This document shows, one piece after another, positions 42,203 through 51,900 of a stretch of DNA of 64,000 nucleotides. This stretch comes from Geobacter sp. SVR (GTDB lineage: Bacteria > Desulfobacterota > Desulfuromonadia > Geobacterales > Pseudopelobacteraceae): contig NZ_AP024469.1 of assembly GCF_016865365.1 (NCBI RefSeq), positions 1,231,001-1,295,000 on the forward strand. The letters are read 5' to 3'. The position numbers and the translations under genes were made by a program. How positions within the stretch are numbered: position 1 is the first letter of the stretch; each line of letters begins with the position of its first letter. Below the pieces are notes generated by a model. It was not told where the DNA came from. It saw only the letters and a program-made list of their open reading frames with translations, and did not search any database.

Positions 42203-44326
42203 CTACATCCCCATTTCGCGCACCACGACCGCATGGGCGTTGCGCAGGAGTTCCACCAGGAAACTGCGCTTTTCCGCCTCGATATGAGCCACGCCCCTGA
42301 GTTTGAAGAGCGGCACGCCGGCCGGCATGCACCTGTCCATGCGGATGCGGAAGAGCGGCGCATCGGGAATCTGTTCCCCATGGGCATCCTGGCGCGCCGG
42401 CAGTTTTCCCCCGTAGGTGGAGGCCAGGAAGGGCTCGTCGATGACCGGGATATTGACCCGGTCGATTTCCGCCACGCGGCAGTCGAAGGTGCCGAATTCC
42501 GTGGCATCGGGGATAAAGTGCGCGGATGCGCCGACGCCGATCCGATCCAGGTCCCGTTCCCCCACGTAGGCGTCGACCCGGTTGCTGCCGGTGTCGGCCA
42601 GGACATAGAATGGTTCCTTCCGGGGCACCCAGAGCCCGGGCGTCAGTTCGTCGTTGCGGTCGACAATGACGCCATCGAACGGTGCGCGCACACTGAGCCG
42701 CCCCAGTTCTTCCTTCAGCCCGGAAAGCTCCGTGGTCCCCTCTTCGAGACGCCGGCGAGGAACATTGCCCTGGCTGAGCAAACGCTCGTCAAAGACCTGC
42801 TGGCTCACCTGCCAGCGGGAAACCGCCGCGGAGGTGAGTACCTGCCGCAGGCGCTGTTCCGTATCCGGAGACGAGAGCCGGAGCAGCACCTCGCCCGCCG
42901 TGACCCTGCCCCCTTTCCTGCCGGTTACCGACTCGTCCGTGACCAGTGACGGCACCTCGGAGGACACCTGCTGTTCGCGGACCGCCGAGAGCACGGCCGG
43001 GGCACTGAGACGGCCACGCCAGGGCATGATCAGGAGCGTGATGAAGACCAGGATCAGCGCCGCGCTCCTGAGGAGAGCCGTGTTCAGACGCAGATGTCCC
43101 CTGATGCGCCACCAGGCCCGGACCTCCCGGTAGAGCGGCAGCCAGATGAACCAGCCGATCTCCACCGCGAACAGGAAGATGCCCAGGGCCTTGAAGAAGT
43201 AGTGGTAGACCAGCAGGGCGATGCCGAGGAACACGGAGAAACGGTATATCCAAACCGTCAGGGCGAACAGCACCAGGAAACGCCGGCGGTGCGGGCTGGC
43301 CACCTCGGGAGGGGGATCAGCCAGACCGAAGAGCGCCTTGCGCAGCCACCAGCGGCCAAAGGTAAAGGAACGGGCATGCAGATTCGGTATGCCCAGGAAG
43401 TCGGACAGGATGAAATAACCGTCGAAGCGCATGAACGGGCTGGCATTCAGGGCTATGGTCATGATCCAGGTGGTGGTGGCCAGGATGAAGGCCGCACCCC
43501 GGGCCGGTCCGTCCGGCAGGATGATCCAGAACCAGGTGGCGGCCAGGGCCAGCAGCAGTTCGGCGGCCATGCCGGCAGTGCCGATGGCCAGGCGCTGGCG
43601 GCGGGAGGTCAGCTTCCAGGCCTCGTTGGTGTCGGTATAGAGCATGGGGGTCATGACCACCAGGGCGACCCCCATGGTGGGAATACGGCAGCCGTAGCGG
43701 TGGGCCGTGAAGGCATGGCCGAACTCGTGGGCCACCTTGGCCAGCGGGATGGCCAGCCCCATGGTCAGCAGTCCTTCCAGGCTCCGGTAGGCAGTGAATG
43801 AGTGCCGGAACAGGTCCCACTGGCGCGAGACGAGAAAGAGCGCCATCAAGGTGAACAGCAGCACGGCACCTCGGAATGGGGCGGAAAAGAGCCAGGCCAC
43901 CCATGGTCCCAGTGCGTCCAGCAGGCGCTGGGGCCGCAGCAGGGGCACCCTGATGAAGAGGTAATTGTGTAAAAGCCACGAGCCCAGGCCGGGACGGGTG
44001 GCTGCCCTGGCCGCTGCGAGCCGGTCGCAGGCCCGTGCCGAGGCTGCATCCAGAAGGAAGTTCTGCTCCAGAAAGGCAATCACGCTCAGGACGTCGTTTT
44101 CCGACAGGGCCAGGGTCGTTTCCCGGTTGACCGCCTCCAGTACCGCATCCAGGCTGCCGAGACGCCAGCGGGACAGTATCTCGAAGGCGGGCCACCCCAG
44201 CAGGAAGAACTTGTTGGCCGCCGGATCGTGCAGGGTCCATGCCGGAGTGCCGTCGCCGGAGGGGGGAGCGGGAAAGATGCCCAATTCCTGGCGCAGGGGG
44301 GGCAAGGGCAGGGCAGCGGCTACCAT
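42203..44326 (-). CDS. PqqD-like / M50 peptidase / HlyD fusion protein
   Basis: A 707-residue polytopic membrane protein of the export block. Residues about 28-95 resemble a PqqD-like winged helix (AANKFFLLGWPAFEILSRWR). An M50 (site-2 protease type) core follows with the zinc site HEFGH at residues 200-204 and the third-ligand motif NASPFMRFDGYFILSD near 294-309, both intact. After further membrane helices (to about 445) comes an HlyD-like barrel-sandwich and hairpin region (VRAPFDGVIVDRNDELTPGL). It overlaps the GAF-HlyD gene by seven bases. It could act as a membrane adaptor, a processing protease, or both. The ribosome site is weak, consistent with coupling. Confidence 0.88.
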   Translation of the reverse strand: MVAAALPLPPLRQELGIFPAPPSGDGTPAWTLHDPAANKFFLLGWPAFEILSRWRLGSLDAVLEAVNRETTLALSENDVLSVIAFLEQNFLLDAASARACDRLAAARAATRPGLGSWLLHNYLFIRVPLLRPQRLLDALGPWVAWLFSAPFRGAVLLFTLMALFLVSRQWDLFRHSFTAYRSLEGLLTMGLAIPLAKVAHEFGHAFTAHRYGCRIPTMGVALVVMTPMLYTDTNEAWKLTSRRQRLAIGTAGMAAELLLALAATWFWIILPDGPARGAAFILATTTWIMTIALNASPFMRFDGYFILSDFLGIPNLHARSFTFGRWWLRKALFGLADPPPEVASPHRRRFLVLFALTVWIYRFSVFLGIALLVYHYFFKALGIFLFAVEIGWFIWLPLYREVRAWWRIRGHLRLNTALLRSAALILVFITLLIMPWRGRLSAPAVLSAVREQQVSSEVPSLVTDESVTGRKGGRVTAGEVLLRLSSPDTEQRLRQVLTSAAVSRWQVSQQVFDERLLSQGNVPRRRLEEGTTELSGLKEELGRLSVRAPFDGVIVDRNDELTPGLWVPRKEPFYVLADTGSNRVDAYVGERDLDRIGVGASAHFIPDATEFGTFDCRVAEIDRVNIPVIDEPFLASTYGGKLPARQDAHGEQIPDAPLFRIRMDRCMPAGVPLFKLRGVAHIEAEKRSFLVELLRNAHAVVVREMGM

Positions 44327-45651
44327 CCGATACGCTGCCTGAGTGCCGTCAGGGGGCGGCGGAAGAGAAAATATCCCAGCGAGACCTCTTTGCCGAAGAT
44401 CCTGGCCGTGCCGCTGAGGCCGATGCGCGGCGGCGCCACGGCGGGGCCGAAATCGGCTTTGATGCGGTAGGCCACCAGTCCAGCCGGCGTCACCTCGGGT
44501 TTATAGGCCGCGTACCGAACCGTTCCCTCCAGGGGGTGCTGCGGGTCGGTGGCCAGATAGAGCCGCACCGGGTTGCCCGGGCCGAGCTCGATGGCGTCGG
44601 CCACCGGCAGGCGGATCAGCATCTCAACCCGGCCGGGATCGGCGATGGTCAGGACCCGTTCGCCGACGGATACGTTCTTGCCCACCCAGTCGCTCTGCTC
44701 CCCGAATACGGCGATGCCGGAGCGGGGGGCGCGCACCTCGGTCCGGTCCAGCAATTGGCGGGACCAGGAGAGCTCCGTGGCCCTTTCCTCCATCCGGCCC
44801 CGGCGGGGAGTTACCTCAACCTTGCTCTTGTCATCCACCAGGGCCGACTGGGCTGCCTGACGGTATTCCTCTGCCGCTACCTGAAAGGCCTTGGCAGCCA
44901 CCCCGTGTTTGGCTCTGAGGTTGGTCCGATCGAACTCGAACAGGAGCTGCCCTGCGCTGACCGGCTGGTTCGGTTTGACGTGAAAGCGGTCGATGACCGA
45001 GTCCAGCGGCGACCTGACCACGAACGGCTCCTTGGGAACCACCTCGGCCGGGGCCTGCACCGACATGCGGACCGGAATGAACAGGGCCCCCACCAGCAAC
45101 AGGAACAGCGCTATCTTGAGCCGGGCCGACACGGCCATGGCACCGATGCGCCGCGCCATCCTCCTGCCCGTGGTCACGGCGGCGATGCCGTGGGCATACA
45201 CGGCGCTCAACTCCGTCAGCAGGGCTACCTCGTTTTCGTGCCACTCCTCGTCGCGCACCAGCAGGAGCAGGCCGAGGATCTCGCCGGTCTTGCCCTTCAG
45301 GGGGGCGATGACCCCGTGGGATGGCAGCCATTCTTCCCAGGACCGGGACAGGGCCGGAGGCAGGTCCCGGGCATCGATGGGTCGCCAGCCGCCCTCTTTC
45401 CGCCACTGCCGGAAGCACTCTGCCAGCCACTGGATGTAAGGCGAACTCCGGTCCGGCTCGGGTATGCCCGACACGGCGAAGACCCCTTTGCCTTCCAGCC
45501 AGAGAGCCGCCTGGCGGTAGGCAATGAGCTGCTTGCTCTCGTTGACCGCAATGAAGCCGATCTCCTCGATGCCGGCCGCCTCCCTGACGCGGCGGGTGAT
45601 CTGCAGCAGGATGCTCAGCCCCAAAAGTTGGCTGTCGCCGGTCTCGCTCAT
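44320..45651 (-). CDS. GAF domain-HlyD fusion membrane adaptor
   Basis: A 443-residue protein with a cytoplasmic GAF-like domain (about residues 5-150; VREAAGIEEIGFIAVNESKQ and VIAPLKGKTGEILGLLLLVR), one membrane helix (LKIALFLLLVGALFIPVRM), and a periplasmic HlyD-like part (FVVRSPLDSVIDRFHVKPNQ and RTEVRAPRSGIAVFGEQSDW). A GAF sensor on an adaptor would allow a cytoplasmic small molecule to affect export (inference). The start overlaps the upstream HlyD stop (ATGA), with AAGGGG upstream. Confidence 0.88.
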   Translation of the reverse strand: MSETGDSQLLGLSILLQITRRVREAAGIEEIGFIAVNESKQLIAYRQAALWLEGKGVFAVSGIPEPDRSSPYIQWLAECFRQWRKEGGWRPIDARDLPPALSRSWEEWLPSHGVIAPLKGKTGEILGLLLLVRDEEWHENEVALLTELSAVYAHGIAAVTTGRRMARRIGAMAVSARLKIALFLLLVGALFIPVRMSVQAPAEVVPKEPFVVRSPLDSVIDRFHVKPNQPVSAGQLLFEFDRTNLRAKHGVAAKAFQVAAEEYRQAAQSALVDDKSKVEVTPRRGRMEERATELSWSRQLLDRTEVRAPRSGIAVFGEQSDWVGKNVSVGERVLTIADPGRVEMLIRLPVADAIELGPGNPVRLYLATDPQHPLEGTVRYAAYKPEVTPAGLVAYRIKADFGPAVAPPRIGLSGTARIFGKEVSLGYFLFRRPLTALRQRIGW

Positions 45652-46439
45652 CGCTGCCCCTTGCTGAAGCCGGCCCAGCCGCTCATGCCGGGCAGCAGTT
45701 CAGCGTGGCTGCCGATGATCTCGGCGGTCAGCGGCACGGTCTGGCTCAAGGGATCGATGCGCGCCCCCAGACGAACGACACGGGCAGGATAAGAACGTCC
45801 CAACTCCTCGATGCGGACTGTGAAGCGACTGTCCGGCTTCAGCCAGGAAAGCCAGCGGGAGGGGACGATCAGGCGGACCTCCAGCCGGTTGGCCTCGATG
45901 ATGTCCATCAGCGCTTTACCCGGCGTGACATACTGGTAGGCATCCACCTGCAGTTTGGCGATCCTGCCGTCATAGGGGGCCTTGAGGCTGCATTTCGAGA
46001 CGTTCACCCGCATGGCCTCCTCTTCGGCTGCGGTTTCCTTTACCTTGGCCCGGGCCTGGTCCACCTCCAGGGAGCTGATCGAGTTGAGTTCCACCAACCG
46101 TTGGCTGACCTTGAGCGCCTGACGGGCAGCCTCGGCCAGGGCCTCGGCTTTGCTCAGCTGGGCATTCAGTAGGGAGCAGTCGAACTCCACCAAGGGCTGT
46201 CCCTGGCGAAACCTCTCGCCTTCACGCAGCGGAAGCCTGGAAATATTGGCGGCAATCTCGGATGAAAGCGTTGTCTGCTGGAAGGGGGTAAGCTGAACGC
46301 GGATTCTGCCGTCCAGCGCCATGTCCTGCGCCGCAGCAGCGGAGGTACACAGCAGAAAGGCCATCAGAGCTACAATCGGTAAAGGGATGATGCCGAAGTG
46401 GTCGAGCAACAGGGAGCGGAGGGCGGTGTGGCGTTTCAT
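45648..46439 (-). CDS. HlyD-type periplasmic adaptor
   Basis: A 263-residue adaptor with a signal peptide or anchor (LPIVALMAFLLCTSAAAAQD), a barrel-sandwich (LPLREGERFRQGQPLVEFDC and LKAPYDGRIAKLQVDAYQYV), a coiled hairpin (about residues 85-140) and a membrane-proximal beta domain. The ATG at 46439 follows AAAGGAAC; the frame is open from 46505, but that part covers an RNA hairpin. It belongs to the same operon as the GAF-HlyD and M50-HlyD genes and probably bridges them to the TolC-like channel. Confidence 0.9.
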   Translation of the reverse strand: MKRHTALRSLLLDHFGIIPLPIVALMAFLLCTSAAAAQDMALDGRIRVQLTPFQQTTLSSEIAANISRLPLREGERFRQGQPLVEFDCSLLNAQLSKAEALAEAARQALKVSQRLVELNSISSLEVDQARAKVKETAAEEEAMRVNVSKCSLKAPYDGRIAKLQVDAYQYVTPGKALMDIIEANRLEVRLIVPSRWLSWLKPDSRFTVRIEELGRSYPARVVRLGARIDPLSQTVPLTAEIIGSHAELLPGMSGWAGFSKGQR

Positions 46440-46482
46440 GTGGTTCCTTTGCAGCGTGATTCGTTTCGTAACTCCCGTAACT

Positions 46483-46527
46483 CCCCCTGCCTCTTTAGAG
46501 CCCAATAGGGCCTAAAGAGGCAGGGGG
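46483..46527 (-). promoter_or_regulatory. Intercistronic RNA hairpin
   Basis: A 16-bp stem (46483-46498 with 46512-46527) is capped by a further 4-bp stem gccc/gggc with loop aata. It starts about 20 bases after the TolC-OmpA stop on the minus strand and is not followed by a T tract (AGTTACGGG follows). It may protect or process the mRNA, or partly terminate, so that channel and adaptor are made in different amounts. Confidence 0.6.
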
Positions 46528-46548
46528 GTACCGTGAGCTATAAACAGT

Positions 46549-48756
46549 TTATTTCCCGCAGCTGAAGTTCGTCTCGATGCGGCGGTTTTTCTGCCTTCCT
46601 TCTGCAGTGTCGTTGTCCGCGATCGGTTTCTTCGCTCCGTATCCTTTGGCTACGATACGTTTCGGATCGATGCCAAAGGTGTTGATCAGGTACGAGCGGA
46701 TAGTGTCAGCCCGGCGCTGCGACAGGATCTGGTTGTCGATATTTTTCATCCCAAGGGGCCTGTTGTCGGTGTGTCCGGATATCTCTCCGGTCGCTTCGGG
46801 AAACTCCTTCAGGAAGTCGGCCAGTTTTTTGAGTTCAGCGAAATGCTGCGGTTTGATGGTTGAGCGCGCATTATCGAATTCCAGCGCCAGGATCGTCTGT
46901 TTGCACAGCCGGGCGTCGGCGTTCCCGGGGGGGAGCGTCGCGACAGCCGGGACAACAGCCACGGCAGGGATAACTGTTACAGGGACAGCCGCCGCAACGG
47001 GGACCGTAACCGTGGCGCTTCGTGAAACCGGCCTGTTGTCCGGCCCCTGGCAGGTCAGAGTATATTTCGTGGTAGTGCCGGGTGCAACGGATATTTCTCC
47101 GCGGGGGTCGACCTTGCCGATTCCGGGCTCAATCTCACAGGCAGTGGCGTTGGATGAACTCCAGGAGAGGATCGTACCGTTGCCCTTGGTGATGCTCTCC
47201 AGTTCCAAGGTCGGCGCGGCTGCCGGCTGTTCAGGCTGAGAAGCCGGTTTGGCAGCGGTTGCGGAGACCGGAACACAGTAATCCACTGGCGGTTTCAGCC
47301 GGGCGGCTATGGCTTCGGCCAGCGGCTTGATCTCGTGGGACGTGACGGTTTCCGGGAGCGGGTCCTGCCCCAGGGTGGCCGTGATCTGGCCGCAGGCGTT
47401 CTGCAGCGAGGCATAGTTCTGGTAGCTGCGGAATTCCGCCATCAGGGCCGAGGTGGCCGAACGGATTTCGTTCAACTGGTTGGTCGAGCCGCTTTTGGCC
47501 TGGTTCACGGTCTGTTCGTAGATGCGGGCATCCACATCCTGCAACTGTTCGGAAAGCTCATACTGCCGTTTGCGGTTGAAAAAGTCCTGATAGGCCACGT
47601 GAACCTGGGTAAGGATGGCCATGCTCAAGGCCAGGCGCTGGGCCTGGGCGATTTCGGTCTGGCTCTTGGCGATCTTGATCTGGGTCGGTCCGCTGAGCAG
47701 GTTGAGCAGGTTCCAGGTAACACGCGCTCCCCCCTCAACCCATTTCTGGTTCACCAAAAAACTGTTGCTGTCGTAATGCCCCCCCACGGTCATCTCCATG
47801 CCGGGCAGCATCCGGGCGATCGCCTTGTAGGTTTCGTTCCGGCTGATCCGTTCGTTGTAGTCGGCCTCGATCAGCTCCGGGCGCAGCAGCAGGGCCTGGT
47901 CCTCAAGTTTCTCGATCTTTTCGGTCACATCCAGCATTTCAAGCTTTGACGGGCTCACCAGAATCAGTGTCTGACCCGGAGGCAGGTTGATCAGCGAGGC
48001 CAGGCGCGGCTTGGCCTGGGCCAGCTCATCCCGGAACGCTTCCAGTTGCTTCAGGATCTCGAGCAGCGACTTGCGGTAGGTCAGCGTTTCCATGGGTGGT
48101 CGGAGCTTCTCCGATTCGATGCTGGAAGCGTCTTCCAAGGCCTTGCGGACCTGCTTCAACAGCGGCTCGCAGCGCCCCTCCAGCTGCTGCGCCCCCAGGG
48201 CCAGCCAGTAGGCCTGTCGGATCTGCTGCATGATGCTGTGGATCACCTTGCGGCGGCGCTCATTCATGATATGGGCGCGGTCGGCCTGCTGCTTGGCCTG
48301 AAAATAGGTCACGCCGAAATCGAGGATGTTCCAGGTCAGAGTCAGGTCGCCAAGGTAATGTCCCTTGTCCTGTGATGTCGAGTTGGTAAAGTTGGGCACT
48401 CCGGTGTCTACGTTGACACTGGACGAGGCGTTGAAGGAATCGCGCTCCGTATAGCCGGCCGCCGCCACCAGGCGGGGCAGCATGTCGTAGGTCACCAGAT
48501 CCGTCTGGCGCAGGGCCAGGGCCTCTTCCATCAGCTTGAGGCGGTGATCCAGGTTGTACTTGATTGCTCTTGCCATGGCCTCTTCCATGGTGATCGCCGT
48601 GGTCAGCGGTTCCTGATCCTTGTACATGGATTCCCGGTCCGAAGCGATGCGCTTCAGGATATCCTCCTTGACCATCGGATCGGTGGTGACGGCGCACCCT
48701 GCCGTCAGCACGCAGAGAATCGCCGCCAGCGTCGTCTTTTGCAGTTGTCTCTTCAT
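46549..48756 (-). CDS. TolC-like outer membrane factor fused to Ig-like and OmpA domains
   Basis: A 735-residue lipoprotein (lipobox LTAGC, Cys21). Residues about 50-480 form a TolC/OEP channel region (DHRLKLMEEALALRQTDLVT and QVHVAYQDFFNRKRQYELSE). A Pro/Ala linker and a short Ig-like domain (about 515-580; GNGTILSWSSSNATACEIEP) follow, then a Val/Ala/Pro linker and an OmpA peptidoglycan-binding domain (ALEFDNARSTIKPQHFAELK, SGHTDNRPLG, LSQRRADTIRSYL, GYGAKKPIADN, NRRIETNFSC). The ATG at 48756 follows AAGGAG. Fusing the export channel to a cell-wall anchor is unusual. It lies directly downstream of the giant gene. Confidence 0.93.
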   Translation of the reverse strand: MKRQLQKTTLAAILCVLTAGCAVTTDPMVKEDILKRIASDRESMYKDQEPLTTAITMEEAMARAIKYNLDHRLKLMEEALALRQTDLVTYDMLPRLVAAAGYTERDSFNASSSVNVDTGVPNFTNSTSQDKGHYLGDLTLTWNILDFGVTYFQAKQQADRAHIMNERRRKVIHSIMQQIRQAYWLALGAQQLEGRCEPLLKQVRKALEDASSIESEKLRPPMETLTYRKSLLEILKQLEAFRDELAQAKPRLASLINLPPGQTLILVSPSKLEMLDVTEKIEKLEDQALLLRPELIEADYNERISRNETYKAIARMLPGMEMTVGGHYDSNSFLVNQKWVEGGARVTWNLLNLLSGPTQIKIAKSQTEIAQAQRLALSMAILTQVHVAYQDFFNRKRQYELSEQLQDVDARIYEQTVNQAKSGSTNQLNEIRSATSALMAEFRSYQNYASLQNACGQITATLGQDPLPETVTSHEIKPLAEAIAARLKPPVDYCVPVSATAAKPASQPEQPAAAPTLELESITKGNGTILSWSSSNATACEIEPGIGKVDPRGEISVAPGTTTKYTLTCQGPDNRPVSRSATVTVPVAAAVPVTVIPAVAVVPAVATLPPGNADARLCKQTILALEFDNARSTIKPQHFAELKKLADFLKEFPEATGEISGHTDNRPLGMKNIDNQILSQRRADTIRSYLINTFGIDPKRIVAKGYGAKKPIADNDTAEGRQKNRRIETNFSCGK

Positions 48757-48934
48757 CTGGTCCGCTCCTTGTTGCATAAAATATGAATAACATGTTTTCA
48801 AAACAGCAGATCTTGTAACGGCTTTTGGTTCCTCAGTCCCTCTCTCCATCTCTCCCCCAGAGGGGAGGAGCGTTTCTCACCTTAGGCCAAGGACAGGTGG
48901 GGTTACCGGACCTTACTCAACGTTCGGTCACTCC

Positions 48935-51900
48935 CTACTGTCGGACAGTTTTTCCCGCCTTGTGCAGGGCGGCCAGGAAGACCGGCTCCCTATCCTTTCC
49001 GGCAGCGGATGCCATCTGCTCCGCCAGGGAGGGACGTCCCTTGAGGGTGCGGGCCGCATATTTCTGAGGCTTCAGCAGATCCAGGGCATCCGAGCGGGGC
49101 GAAGCGGAGGTATCCCGGGAATCGCGGGCCGGTTTTTGGTCCTTTTGTGCCGGCTTTTTATCGGCGGAATCGGTGTCAACGGTTTCGGGCTTGCCGGATT
49201 TCGATTCGGTGATATGGAACAGGAATTGGGCTTCGGCAACATTGCCGTTCTGGTCGCGGGCCGTGATCCTGATGTCCATGGCCCCGCCGCTGCCAACAGG
49301 GGGCTTGGCGGTGAAGCGGCCGCTTTCCGCATCAAAGGTCATCCAGTTGGGCAGGGGCGAGCCGTCCGACAGGGTTGCGGCCAGAGCCACCTTGGCGTTC
49401 ATGTCGGAATGCCTGAAGATCCCCTGGGGCAGATTGAAGGAGGAAACCTCCTCCACCAGGCTTTCCTGGGAAGAAGGAGTCTTCACCAGGTACAGTCCGG
49501 CCGGGGCGCCAAGGGTATCTTCTCCGCCCAGGATCACCAGACCGTTCCTGCTCGTTGCCATCGATGTCAACTCGGGCGCGGGGCCGACCGAGGTCCGGAC
49601 TCCCAGTGCCGGCTCCAGGGAGTTTACGGGTGACGGATGGCCGGATGTGCTTACCAGGCTGTCCGGGGAAACGGTCACCTGTACCGGCGGCAGACTGATC
49701 ACGGGAGTCACGGGGGTGGCTGTATTTCCCTGGCCGGAGGTGCGGGGATCTTCCGTCACCGGCGGCCGCTGGGTCACCAGGATGCCGGTGCTTGTAGCAA
49801 CGGTCGCATGTCCGTCGTTGGTGGACATGATGAACGAGTCGTTGCCGGAGAAGGAGTAATCAGGAGTATAGGTAAGGGCGGTGCTGCCTCCGATCAGGGC
49901 GTTGATCTCCGCCAGGCTTCCGCTGAGCGTCACCCGGTTGCTGCCGTTGCCGGTGACGGTCAGGTTGGGAGAGCCGGGATCGGTGACCAGCAGAACGCCA
50001 TGCTCCACGGACAGAGTGACGGTCATTACCGGTGAATCCACGTCATCCACATGCAGCCCGCCGAAGCGGACCGGAACCTGGAGTGCCGACACGATCGAGC
50101 CGGTGTTCAGCGTGACGACCGGGCTGTCGTTCGCCCCCTGGATGGTGACGGTCAGGACAGCGCTGTCGGTCAGGCCGTTTGCATCGCGCATGGTGTAGGT
50201 GAAGGTGTCGGTGAGGGCTTCTCCCGTATTCAGCGCCTGTACTGCCGCGTTACTGTTGTTTACCACATAGCTGTAGCTGCCGTCGGCATTCAGGGTCAGT
50301 ACCCCGTAAAGGCCGCTGGTGGCTCCTCCGACCTGGCCTGTTCCCGTTCCGGTTGCCGAGACCACGGTTTTTGTGCCGCCGGGATCGGCAGTGGCGTCGT
50401 TGGTCAGCACGTTTCCGACTGCATCGGCCCCAGGCGTGGCGTTGTTGACGCCCCCGGCTTCAATGGCCGTGGCCGTGTCGTTGCTGGCCACCGGCGGTTT
50501 GAGGTATGTCTTGATGCCGGTGGCGGTGGTGCTGTTGCCGGCCGCATCGGTGGTGGTGACACTGGTGTTTATGGTCAGATCGCTGTCAGAGGCGAGCTTG
50601 CTGCCCGGGACGTCAACGCTGAAGGTCTTGTCGTTCTGGACCAGGGCGGTGTACGTGGTGCCGTCAATGACCAGGGTAACGGTGTCGCCGGGATTCACCT
50701 CACCTGAGACCCTGCCGGTCAGGGTCACGGTCCCGCCGGCTTCACCGGGGTCCAGAACATTGTCGGGAGTGACTTTGTCAAGGATGATGGCGATTACCGG
50801 AGCAGTGGTGTCGACGGTAATGGTCCGACCGGCCTGGGGTGCGGCATTGCCGGCAGCATCCGAGACATCGGCGGTGACGGTGTAGCCCCGCCCGTCAAGC
50901 AGGGCTGCCACATCGATAGCCGGGGCATTCAGGGTCCAGGTGTTGTTGCTCACGGTAGCAGTGTAATCGTGGCCGTTCAGGTGCACGGTCACGGTCCGGC
51001 CGTTCTCGGCACCGGTGGTGGTGCCGCTGATGGCTACCTGTCCGCCGTGCTCCGCGGCATTGATCACGTCATCCCCGGCAATGGTGTTGATGGTGATGGT
51101 CGGGGCAGTGGTATCGACGGTAATGGTCCGGCCGGCCTGGGGTGCGGCATTGCCGGCGGCATCCGAGACATCGGCGGTGACGGTGTAGCCCTGTCCGTTA
51201 ACCAGGGCAGCCACATCGATAGCCGGGGCATTCAGGGTCCAGGTGTTGTTGTTCACGGTAGCAGTGTAGTCGCGGCCGTTCAGGTGCACGGTCACGGTCC
51301 GGCCGTTCTCGGCACCGGTAGTGGTGCCGTTGATGGCTACCTGTCCGCCGTGCTCCGCGGCATTGATCACGTCATCCCCGGCAATGGTATTGATGGTGAT
51401 GGTCGGGGCAGTGGTATCGACGGTAATGGTCCGGCCGGCCTGGGGTGCGGCATTGCCGGCGGCATCCGAGACATCGGCGGTGACGGTGTAGCCCTGTCCG
51501 TTAACCAGGGCAGCCACATCGATAGCCGGGGCATTCAGGGTCCAGGTGTTGTTGTTCACGGTAGCAGTGTAGTCGCGGCCGTTCAGGTGCACGGTCACGG
51601 TCCGGCCGTTCTCGGCACCGGTAGTGGTGCCGTTGATGGCTACTTGCCCGCCGTGTTCCGCGGCATTGATCACATCGTCCCCGGCAATGGTGCTGATGGT
51701 AATGCTGGGTTGCGTGGCATCGATGACAATGTCCTGGCTGTCCTGGGCCACATTGCCGGCCACGTCGTAGGCTTTGGCGACCACGGTGTAGGTGCCGTCG
51801 GGCAGGGTGATGTCCTGGACATCCAGGCTCCAGGTGTCGCCGCTGGTGGTCAGGTGCCCGTCGCCCACGGTGTAGGTGTGACCCTTGAAGTCCACGGTCA

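Noticed and set aside
48852-48868. Short hairpin ctcccc/ggggag as terminator of the giant gene
   Set aside because: The stem is only six or seven bases with no T tract, and the downstream channel gene is in the same orientation and likely co-transcribed.
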